DNA of 57,247 nt from Alkalihalobacterium sp048323755. GTDB lineage: Bacteria; Bacillota; Bacilli; Bacillales; Bacillaceae_F. Every line of letters begins with the position of its first letter. Position 1 is the first letter of the stretch. Location of the stretch: NCBI RefSeq assembly GCF_048323755.1, contig NZ_JBLWFS010000026.1:1-57247 (forward strand). Direction: 5' to 3'. Below, one piece after another: positions 24,790-31,906 of the stretch. Position numbers and translations under genes: made by a program. Under the pieces are notes generated by a model. It was given only the letters and a program-made list of their open reading frames with translations, did not search any database and was not told the origin of the DNA.

Positions 24790-24824
24790 TTCAATACTTA
24801 AGGGTAACCACTTAATATATTGAA
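24790..24824 (+). promoter_or_regulatory. Imperfect dyad upstream of the aimR-like gene
   Basis: TTCAATA and TATTGAA are the outer arms, TTAAG and CTTAA the middle arms, and GGT/ACC flank the centre. The dyad covers the space between the -10 and the start codon. It could be an autoregulatory operator or an RNA hairpin. Confidence 0.45.
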
Positions 24825-25996
24825 TGAAAGGGTTCAATATAAACATGCTAAAGCAAATGCTAAAAAACCAAATAGAAACAGAAAAAGGGCTGGCTAACAA
24901 GTTAATTAATATTTCAGGCCTCAAGAGTAAATCTTCTTTATATAAATTTCTCAATGAAAAAGATCGTGAATTCGATAACTTTGAAGGTTTGTTAGATATA
25001 GTACGTTATCTGTTTGCTGATCAGGAGTTTGAGATAATGGACGCATACTTCAGAGAAGTCAATCCCAATGGCAAAACAGCAAGAATAAGTCTTGAGTATG
25101 CTTCGGTCAATCGCTTAAATGATTTAAAACAATTCATGATTGATAAGCTGAAAGAAAGTAAAAATGCAGAAAGTCGTGAATGGGCTAAAGTATATGATGT
25201 TGATCAACTAGTGATGGAAGGGCTTCTGTCACCGAGTGAGGCTAATATACTATTTGATGAATTGGTATTAAAAACGCAAGAAATGAAGGTATTATCTAAA
25301 GTCTTTATGATATATAACTATTTTGATATGAAAATGCTAGACCGATGTGAACAAGTTGCTGTACTTATAGAAGATGGTATTAATCAAATGAAGAAATATC
25401 CATTTCTAAGAAAGTCCTTAAAATGCCGTATTGGACTTATTAATATGAATATTGGAAATAGGGAAGAAGTTATAAAAAATGGGAAAATTGTTATTAATTA
25501 TGCCGTAAGTGAATTAACTAAAGCTGTTGCCCTCCATAATTTGGGAGTTGCTTTTATTAGTGAAAGTTATGACCTAGCTTATTCATACCTATCAAAGGCG
25601 TTGCATATTTATTCTAAATATAAATCGCAAAATACATTAAATACAAAACGAACAATAAATTTCCTTCAAAGTTATTGGAATAAAGAACCAGAGTTCTTAG
25701 ACTTTCAATCAAATGATGAATTAGATCGACATGAGGTTGCTTTTTACTATATTCAACAACAACAAGGGGAAAAAGCTTTAGAGGTTCTCAATAGTATTAA
25801 TATTGATACTCAGTCGCATTACTCAAAAGGTTTTTATTACTTCTATCTTGGACTTATATCAAAAAATCGTGAAGACTTTTTGAATTCCGTAATAGAATTC
25901 AAGTATGCCAATCAAAAACTGTTTTGTCATTTCCCTTTACTCGAGCTAAAAAAACTTGGTGAGGATGAGCTGACACTAAAAGTTCTAGAAATTTAA
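24824..25996 (+). CDS. aimR: AimR-like pheromone receptor (RNPP/arbitrium family)
   Basis: A 390-aa cytoplasmic regulator resembling the phage SPbeta AimR receptor along its whole length. It has an N-terminal DNA-binding HTH (KLINISGLKSKSSLYKFLNE), the LEYASVNRLNDLKQFMIDKL segment at the start of the helical repeats, and TPR-like repeats. The closing FPLLELKKLGEDELTLKVLE aligns with the SPbeta AimR terminus. In phages AimR binds the AimP hexapeptide and drives a lysis-lysogeny switch through aimX. Here no aimP-like peptide gene or phage gene is adjacent; a hairpin follows the stop. The target is unknown. ATG at 24824 gives an N terminus of the same length as SPbeta AimR; ATG at 24845 is the alternative. 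Confidence 0.8.
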   Translation: MKGFNINMLKQMLKNQIETEKGLANKLINISGLKSKSSLYKFLNEKDREFDNFEGLLDIVRYLFADQEFEIMDAYFREVNPNGKTARISLEYASVNRLNDLKQFMIDKLKESKNAESREWAKVYDVDQLVMEGLLSPSEANILFDELVLKTQEMKVLSKVFMIYNYFDMKMLDRCEQVAVLIEDGINQMKKYPFLRKSLKCRIGLINMNIGNREEVIKNGKIVINYAVSELTKAVALHNLGVAFISESYDLAYSYLSKALHIYSKYKSQNTLNTKRTINFLQSYWNKEPEFLDFQSNDELDRHEVAFYYIQQQQGEKALEVLNSINIDTQSHYSKGFYYFYLGLISKNREDFLNSVIEFKYANQKLFCHFPLLELKKLGEDELTLKVLEI

Positions 25997-26007
25997 TAAG
26001 AATGCAA

Positions 26008-26044
26008 GACGAATGACACTTTCTAATTGAAAGTGTCATTCGTC
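26008..26044. terminator. Hairpin after the aimR-like gene
   Basis: GACGAATGACACTTTC and GAAAGTGTCATTCGTC form a perfect 16-bp stem 12 bases after the stop. The following T-tract is weak. Confidence 0.65.
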
Positions 26045-26166
26045 ATTTATCGACAAGTTTCCCGTTTTTTAAATTTGAAAAATCGGAAACACGAAGAATA
26101 TTTGACAAACATAGACATATATTTGAATAGAAAATAAAGATTTTGTTTTGAGGGGGAGCTAGCAAG

Positions 26167-26325
26167 ATGAAGATTGGAACAAAAGTTAGATATAACAATA
26201 AGGTTTATACAATTTTTTGGATTTATGAGAGTGGCTATTGTGAGATCCAAGAGGAAGATTATTTTCAGGTTGTTTTAGCGGATTCATCCGAATTAGAAGT
26301 GCTTCCACAAAACGAAATTAATTGA
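26167..26325 (+). CDS. Small uncharacterised protein (52 aa)
   Basis: A 52-aa reading frame with GAGGGGGAG nine bases before its ATG. The product begins MKIGTKVRYNNKVYTIFWIY and continues ESGYCEIQEEDYFQVVLADS, predicted as a compact beta-rich fold similar in style to small SH3-like proteins of bacilli. Function unknown. It lies after the aimR-like gene but behind a hairpin, and shows no signal peptide, so it is not a likely pheromone precursor. Confidence 0.6.
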   Translation: MKIGTKVRYNNKVYTIFWIYESGYCEIQEEDYFQVVLADSSELEVLPQNEIN

Positions 26326-26929
26326 ATGGATTAATACATGTTTTTCTAATCTTCAATGAAGGCAATGTGTATATTCGTTTCCAACCATGCTTAATCATTT
26401 TTCTTTAGTTACTAAGAAAAAATGGTACTTTTGTATGGATTTTTCAAGGTGTTTTGATATTTGTTTCACCGTGTACTGAAATATTATCTGTTCTATATGT
26501 TACTTTTAAAAATTTCAGTAATAGCTATAATAATCCCTCGATACAAATTATAAAAAAATCCTTGTATTCTTATGTTATTACTAGAATTATATGAAATTCT
26601 TCATCTTCATGCCACATCAGCATCTCAGTAGAGTAGTTATAACCTACTTCTCATCACAACTAAAAGCCTTCGAAGAAGCTCCTACTTAACCTATCTATCA
26701 TCGATCTGAAAGCTCATTTATTAAAGCACTGAACTAGTCAAATTTTTATCGTTCACACTATCGTTAAAACCACCAGAATTATGCAAGTTATAAGGCCCTA
26801 CCAATATTAATGAAACGGTATTTAGTGTATAATAATAGTGTCGAAATTTATGAAATTGGAACGTGTTGCATTCCTTATTATTATTATTGAAAAAATCATT
26901 GATCATTGTAGTTTTAGGAGGATACATCA
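26326..26929. other. 604-base gap before moeA
   Basis: AT-rich sequence without a convincing gene on either strand. TATAAT at 26828-26833 could be the -10 of the moeA operon. On the minus strand a 27-codon open end reads GPYNLHNSGGFNDSVND, too short and without a ribosome binding site to call. Confidence 0.4.
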
Positions 26930-28204
26930 TTGGTAGAAAGAAGAACTCCAATACCTGTAAAAGATGCTGTGAATAAAATAATGGACCATGTCCATCGAAA
27001 TGGTGAGGTGGAATATGTAGCGATCGATGAATGCCTCGGTCGTTATTTAGGTGAACCTTTAAAAGCTGACCACGATGTACCACCGTTTGATCGATCACCC
27101 TATGATGGTTTTGCGATTCGAAGTGAAGATACACAGGTCGCAAGCTCAGATGAACCAGTAACATTAGAAGTGATTGAAGAAATTGGTGCAGGAACAGTCG
27201 CAAAAGCAGCGCTTCAAGCAAAGCAAGCGATACGTATAATGACAGGAGCACAAATTCCAAACGGAGCGGATGCCGTAATCATGCTTGAACTCGTTAAAGA
27301 AGTACAAGAGAACGGGAAAACATACATACAGGTAAAACGTAAAGTATTATCGGGTGATAATATATCTAGACAAGGTGAGGATGTCCAAAACGGTTCGGTT
27401 TTACTTGATAAAGGAACAAAAATTAATGAAGGAACGGTCGCATTATTAGCAACATTTGGTTATGCGAAAGTTCCCGTGTTTAAAAAGCCCGTTGTAGGAA
27501 TTATTGCTACTGGTTCAGAGTTATTAGAAGTTAACCAACCGTTGGAACCAGGAAAAATCCGCAATAGTAATGGATATATGATCGCAGCGCAAATTCAAAA
27601 GATCGGTGCAGAACCGAAATTTTATGGGAAATTAGCGGATGACTTTGATACTTGCTTTGAAAAGATCAAACAAACATTAGCCGAAGTCGATGTGTTGGTA
27701 ACTACTGGCGGTGTTTCTGTTGGTGACTTTGACCATTTACCAGACATTTATAAGAAGCTTGAAGCCGAGGTTTTGTTTAATAAAATTGCGATGCGTCCAG
27801 GCAGTGTTACAACAGTTGCCGTAAAAGACGGTAAATTTTTGTTTGGACTTTCGGGAAATCCATCAGCATGCTTTGTAGGATTTGAATTGTTTGCACGTCC
27901 TGCAATTCTTAGTTTAGTTGAGGCAGATTGTGTGCATTTACAAAAGGAAAAGGCCATACTCGATAAAGACTTTCCAAAGCCGAACCCATTTACTCGCTTT
28001 GTTAGAAGCAGAGTATCGATTGAAGATGGAAAGCTCATTGTGGCTCCAGTCGGTTTGGATAAATCAGGTGTCGTTTCTTCGATTGCGTATGCCAATGCAC
28101 TTCTCATGCTACCAGGCGGTACGAGAGGGTTTGAGCGTGGTATGGAGGTTGAGGTACTGCTTCTAAACGGCGAAGGCAGTACTTCAATTTGGGAAAAAGA
28201 ATGA
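26930..28204 (+). CDS. moeA: Molybdopterin molybdenumtransferase MoeA
   Basis: A 424-aa enzyme that inserts molybdate into adenylated molybdopterin. Typical segments in order: RTPIPVKDAVNKI, DVPPFDRSPYDGFAIRSEDT, IMTGAQIPNGADAVIMLE, GIIATGSELLEV, TTGGVSVGDFD, AMRPGSVTTVA and FGLSGNPSACFVGFELFARP. The start is TTG with a strong AGGAGG seven bases before it. Its stop overlaps the mobB start (ATGA), and it leads the operon moeA-mobB-moaE-moaD. Confidence 0.96.
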   Translation: MVERRTPIPVKDAVNKIMDHVHRNGEVEYVAIDECLGRYLGEPLKADHDVPPFDRSPYDGFAIRSEDTQVASSDEPVTLEVIEEIGAGTVAKAALQAKQAIRIMTGAQIPNGADAVIMLELVKEVQENGKTYIQVKRKVLSGDNISRQGEDVQNGSVLLDKGTKINEGTVALLATFGYAKVPVFKKPVVGIIATGSELLEVNQPLEPGKIRNSNGYMIAAQIQKIGAEPKFYGKLADDFDTCFEKIKQTLAEVDVLVTTGGVSVGDFDHLPDIYKKLEAEVLFNKIAMRPGSVTTVAVKDGKFLFGLSGNPSACFVGFELFARPAILSLVEADCVHLQKEKAILDKDFPKPNPFTRFVRSRVSIEDGKLIVAPVGLDKSGVVSSIAYANALLMLPGGTRGFERGMEVEVLLLNGEGSTSIWEKE

Positions 28205-28716
28205 AACTAATTCAAGTCGCAGGTTACAGTAATTCCGGAAAAACAACATTAATAGAAAAATTAATTACGAGCCTAAAGGGTATAGACGTTAGGGTTTCAG
28301 TTATTAAACATCATGGACATGAAAATCGCTTAGCAGCATTAGATGCTGGAAAAGACTCGGCAAGGTTTCGTGAATATGGTGCAACTGGTACGACTGTTGT
28401 TGCTGGACATACTGTTCAAATGCACTTTAATCATGAAGCGAATTGGTCGATAGAAGATGCCCTTAAGCTTCAGCAGTTTTTAAATATAGATATTGTCATC
28501 ATTGAAGGATTTAAAACGGAACCGTTTCCTAAGATCGTCATTGTAAGAAAAGCGGAGGACATCGAGTTATTGGAACAACTTGAAAACATACAAGCGGTTC
28601 TGTTGTGGAAGAATATTGAACTACCAACTACAATAGGAGTTCCTACTTTTTTATTAGATGATTTTGAGTCATTTTTTAGTTGGTTTATGAATGGTGTATT
28701 GGGAGGAAAGAAATGA
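28201..28716 (+). CDS. mobB: Molybdopterin-guanine dinucleotide adapter MobB
   Basis: A 171-aa P-loop GTPase (GYSNSGKTTLIEKLI) that assists MobA in making the dinucleotide form of the cofactor. Other family segments are VSVIKHHGHE, DSARFREYGATGT and IVIIEGFKTEPFPKIVI. The ATG overlaps the moeA stop. Its own stop overlaps the moaE start, so translation is coupled along the operon. Confidence 0.95.
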   Translation: MKLIQVAGYSNSGKTTLIEKLITSLKGIDVRVSVIKHHGHENRLAALDAGKDSARFREYGATGTTVVAGHTVQMHFNHEANWSIEDALKLQQFLNIDIVIIEGFKTEPFPKIVIVRKAEDIELLEQLENIQAVLLWKNIELPTTIGVPTFLLDDFESFFSWFMNGVLGGKK

Positions 28717-29180
28717 GTGAACAGCTTTTTGAAATTATACAGGAACCGATTTCAATTGAAACGATCGTGAATAAAGTAGTCGACCGTAATGCAGGTGCGA
28801 TTAATACTTTTATTGGTACAGTTAGAGAGATGACCGGTGAGAAGAAAACCGTCTACCTTCGTTATGATGCTTATGAGACGATGGCTGTTAAAAAACTAGC
28901 TCAAATTGGTGATGAGATTCAAGAAAAGTGGCCACAAGCAAAAGTGGCAATTACTCATCGAATTGGTGATTTAGAAATTACCGATATCGCGGTTGTCATT
29001 GCTGTTTCAACACCACATCGTGCGGATTCTTATGAGGCTAGTCGTTATGCAATTGAAAGAATAAAAGAAATTGTACCGATTTGGAAAAAAGAGCATTGGG
29101 AAGACGGGCAAGAGTGGGTCGGCGACCAATTGGAAAAAGTAAAATATGAGACAGGTAAGCCGGAAATAAAAGAGGTGTAA
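28713..29180 (+). CDS. moaE: Molybdopterin synthase catalytic subunit MoaE
   Basis: The 155-aa large subunit that transfers sulfur from MoaD thiocarboxylate to precursor Z. Seen are GAINTFIGTVREMTGEKKT, LRYDAYETMA, the HRIGDLEITDIAVVIAVSTP block and the catalytic-site lysines in PIWKKEHWEDG. The ATG at 28713 has GGAGGAAAG in front and overlaps the mobB stop. moaD follows one base after its stop. Confidence 0.96.
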   Translation: MSEQLFEIIQEPISIETIVNKVVDRNAGAINTFIGTVREMTGEKKTVYLRYDAYETMAVKKLAQIGDEIQEKWPQAKVAITHRIGDLEITDIAVVIAVSTPHRADSYEASRYAIERIKEIVPIWKKEHWEDGQEWVGDQLEKVKYETGKPEIKEV

Positions 29181-29181
29181 G

Positions 29182-29415
29182 ATGAAGGTTTTATTATTTG
29201 CACAATTAGAAGAAATTGTTGGTGAAAGAGAAATTGAAATTAAAAGTGAACCGATCACAGTTCAACAGTTAAAAAAGGTATTATTGGAAAAGTATCCTAA
29301 TTTACGTTCATTAGATAGTACGATTGTGGCGGTCAATGAAGAATATGTGAAAAATGATACACCACTCAAAGAAAATGATGTTGTTGCTTTAATTCCTCCT
29401 GTAAGTGGTGGGTAA
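29182..29415 (+). CDS. moaD: Molybdopterin synthase sulfur carrier MoaD
   Basis: A 77-aa ubiquitin-like sulfur carrier. The C terminus VALIPPVSGG with terminal Gly-Gly is activated and thiocarboxylated before use by MoaE. Starts one base after moaE; a terminator follows, closing the operon. Confidence 0.95.
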   Translation: MKVLLFAQLEEIVGEREIEIKSEPITVQQLKKVLLEKYPNLRSLDSTIVAVNEEYVKNDTPLKENDVVALIPPVSGG

Positions 29416-29433
29416 TAAGAGTGACAAATAAAT

Positions 29434-29466
29434 AAACATCCATCACTTGATGGATGTTTGTTTATT
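29434..29466. terminator. Terminator between moaD and mobA
   Basis: AAACATCCATCA and TGATGGATGTTT pair, with T-rich tracts outside on both strands. Serves the convergent moaD and mobA units. Confidence 0.8.
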
Positions 29467-29473
29467 CATATAG

Positions 29474-30064
29474 CTAACTAAAACTTAAATCATCTTTTTC
29501 ATTAATATTACGAAATGCCTCATGATGGTTCCACTCGTTTTCCTCTATAAACATGGTATCAACGGCCTGAAGTAACATTCCTATTTTCAAACAATTTTCT
29601 TTTAGGTTTTTTTCTATTGCCGGTAAGCATCGTCTGTTGTACATAGCAATTATTGGTTGTTTTTTTCCTGCAACATGAGGTACAAATGCATCTTTATCAG
29701 GGTGGCGCTCAGTATATGATCGTAGCTGATTGACTATTGCCGCATGAATATAGGGAGTATCGCAAGGGAGTACCAAATACCATTCTGAATGAATGTGTTT
29801 CATAGCACTATAGATGCCCGCTAGTGGTCCATCGCCACGAAACTGCTCTTCATCTAAAATGACATCATATGTAGTTTGGCGGTGAATTTGTCGAATAAGA
29901 TCAGGCTGGCTCACAATGACTATGTCTTCTGCGTTTTCTTGTAAAGCATCTAGACTGTATTGAAAAAACGGCTTTCCATCAAGTTCATACAAAGCTTTAG
30001 GTTCACCGAAGCGTCGTGAGGCACCTCCAGCTAATAAAATTCCGACAACATGATGGGGTTTCAT
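29474..30064 (-). CDS. mobA: Molybdenum cofactor guanylyltransferase MobA
   Basis: A 196-aa nucleotidyltransferase that adds GMP from GTP to molybdopterin. The signature GILLAGGASRRFGEPKAL binds GTP; LPCDTPYIHAAIVNQL holds the metal-binding Asp, and DEEQFRGDGPLAGIYSAM is typical. The ATG at 30064 has AGGAGGA ten bases upstream; an ATG six bases earlier is too close to it. The presence of MobA and MobB shows that the molybdoenzymes here use the guanine dinucleotide cofactor. Confidence 0.94.
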   Translation of the reverse strand: MKPHHVVGILLAGGASRRFGEPKALYELDGKPFFQYSLDALQENAEDIVIVSQPDLIRQIHRQTTYDVILDEEQFRGDGPLAGIYSAMKHIHSEWYLVLPCDTPYIHAAIVNQLRSYTERHPDKDAFVPHVAGKKQPIIAMYNRRCLPAIEKNLKENCLKIGMLLQAVDTMFIEENEWNHHEAFRNINEKDDLSFS

Positions 30065-30130
30065 AGGCATTCCTCCTAACTACCTTTACACTTCATTATT
30101 TCATAGGAACGGTAATTTTACTATAGCCAT

Positions 30131-30172
30131 AAAAAAACAGGCCCTTCACTTAGTAGTGAAAAGGCCATGTTC
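30131..30172 (-). terminator. Terminator of narK
   Basis: On the minus strand a stem with TTCAC/GTGAA at the core and GGCC/GGCC further out is followed by seven T. Confidence 0.75.
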
Positions 30173-30188
30173 TTGTTAGGCGCTTAGA

Positions 30189-31484
30189 TTAACATTTAAC
30201 TTCTGCATTTTTTCTTGAGTAGAAGTACCAGTTGATAACTAAGCTGATTACGTAGTAACCGATAAAGATAAATAGAGCTAAGTTAGCATATCCAGTTGTA
30301 TCAATTGACCAACCGAAAATTTTTGGAATAAAGAATGCACCGTATGCTGCAAATGCGGCAATTAACCCTAGTACAGGTGCTGCAAATTTTTCTTCAAAAA
30401 TGAATGGTACCATTCGGAAAGTAGATCCATTCGCAATTCCAGTTCCAGCAAATAACACTAAGAATGAAATTAAGAAACCAGTAAAGTTATTAATATTTAA
30501 GAAGTAGATGACACTTGATGTTGCAAGGATCATCGCGACAATCGTCCAGAATGTTACCTTTGCACCACTATTCACTTTATCAGAAAGCCAACCACCGAAT
30601 GGACGGATTGAAGCACCAACTAATGCACCTAAGAAAGCAAACTTCATCACATCGATTTCCGGGAACTCAGAACGGATTAATAATGGAAATGCCGCTGCGA
30701 ACCCGATAAATGAACCGAAGCACATTACATAAAGCCAAGTCATAACCCACATATGTTTCATTTTTAGAACAGAAAGCTGACTCTTAATACTCGGTTTTGC
30801 TACAGGAAGTTCATCCATAAAGAAAAATGTAACAATGACAGAAGCGATAATTGGAATTACCCAAATAAATGCTGCATTTTGAATATAAACAACGCTACCA
30901 TCCGCTAAAGTTTGCCCGCCACCAGTTAGAGCACCAATAAATCCTAAACCAATTACGATTGGAGTTAAGAATTGAACAACACTAACTCCTAAGTTTCCAA
31001 TACCAACGTTAATTCCATTGGCTGTACCTTTTGCTTTTTTAGGATAAAACGGATTTAGAGTCGCCGTTGAAGACGCTAAGTTACCTCCACCAAGTCCACA
31101 TAAAGCAGCAAGGATAACCATTGTTTGAAAACTTGTTTCAGGGTTTTGAACGGCAAACCCAATGCCGATCGCTGGTATTAATAGAACAACAGTTGTAAGT
31201 AATGTCGTTTTTTTACCACCAATTAAGCCTGGCATAAAAGTGTAGAATAAACGTAGTGTTGCTCCAGTTAATCCAGGTAAAGCAGCTAATGTAAATAATT
31301 GACTACTTGTAAAATTAAAGCCTACATCATTTAATCGTACGGCTGTAACTGACCATAATTGCCATACACAGAAGGCTAAGATTAAAGAAAATACGGATAT
31401 TAATAAGTTCTTTCTTGCAATTTTCTTGCCATCACTTTCCCAAAAGCTTTCATTTTCTGGCTCCCATTTCGTAATTTTCGCCAT
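30189..31484 (-). CDS. narK: Nitrate/nitrite transporter NarK
   Basis: A 431-aa MFS permease with twelve predicted helices. Nitrate porter motifs are visible: GLTGATLRLFYTFMPGLIGG, AALCGLGGGNLASSTATLNPF and, in the second half, GALVGASIRPFGGWLSDKV and LFAGTGIANGSTFRMVP. It imports nitrate and/or exports nitrite. GGGGGAATAG precedes the ATG. A perfect Fnr box and a -10 (TATCAT) lie upstream, and the gene is divergent from nirBD. Confidence 0.95.
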   Translation of the reverse strand: MAKITKWEPENESFWESDGKKIARKNLLISVFSLILAFCVWQLWSVTAVRLNDVGFNFTSSQLFTLAALPGLTGATLRLFYTFMPGLIGGKKTTLLTTVVLLIPAIGIGFAVQNPETSFQTMVILAALCGLGGGNLASSTATLNPFYPKKAKGTANGINVGIGNLGVSVVQFLTPIVIGLGFIGALTGGGQTLADGSVVYIQNAAFIWVIPIIASVIVTFFFMDELPVAKPSIKSQLSVLKMKHMWVMTWLYVMCFGSFIGFAAAFPLLIRSEFPEIDVMKFAFLGALVGASIRPFGGWLSDKVNSGAKVTFWTIVAMILATSSVIYFLNINNFTGFLISFLVLFAGTGIANGSTFRMVPFIFEEKFAAPVLGLIAAFAAYGAFFIPKIFGWSIDTTGYANLALFIFIGYYVISLVINWYFYSRKNAEVKC

Positions 31485-31572
31485 GATCTATTCCCCCAAA
31501 TACTATTGTTTAATTTTCTTCACATCGATGTTTCTTACAAAATTGATGATACAATCAAACGAAAAAGTTGAG

Positions 31573-31588
31573 TGTGATTTTTTTCACA
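31573..31588 (-). promoter_or_regulatory. Fnr box of narK
   Basis: TGTGA-TTTTTT-TCACA is a perfect Fnr consensus. On the minus strand it is followed after 21 bases by TATCAT, placing it near -41.5 of the narK promoter. Confidence 0.85.
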
Positions 31589-31786
31589 GGAAATAAATAA
31601 AAATAGAACATACTATCGAAAAATATCAATGAATAGAAGAAAATTAATCAGGACGATTATATAGAAAGAACTAGTATAACTTCGTAAATAAGTTAAAGAA
31701 CGAACAGTTTAACTATAGAAAAAATAGTTATTACAAATTATTGAACGAAACTTTTTCACAAAATAGTAATATTTTAATTCATAGGG

Positions 31787-31802
31787 TGTGATTTTCATCA
31801 CA
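31787..31802 (+). promoter_or_regulatory. Fnr box of nirBD
   Basis: TGTGA-TTTTCA-TCACA is a perfect consensus, 22 bases before the -10 TATACT (31825-31830), the classic activating position. Confidence 0.88.
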
Positions 31803-31906
31803 GTTTTTGCAAGTTCTTAATTGTTATACTGAGATCATAAAAATTGAAAACAACTAGAGATGTATGCTCCTATTTGTGAAATAGTGAGCAAGTGGAGGTC
31901 TTAAAA

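Noticed and set aside
26045..26330. An aimP-like pheromone gene after the aimR-like gene
   Set aside because: No short frame with signal peptide and a C-terminal RGA-type hexapeptide was found; the 52-aa protein there has no signal sequence.
26721..27260. A 179-codon minus-strand frame overlapping moeA
   Set aside because: It is antisense to the well-conserved moeA start, lacks a ribosome binding site, and its composition is that of a shadow frame. Only its last ~27 codons lie outside moeA and they are too short to call.
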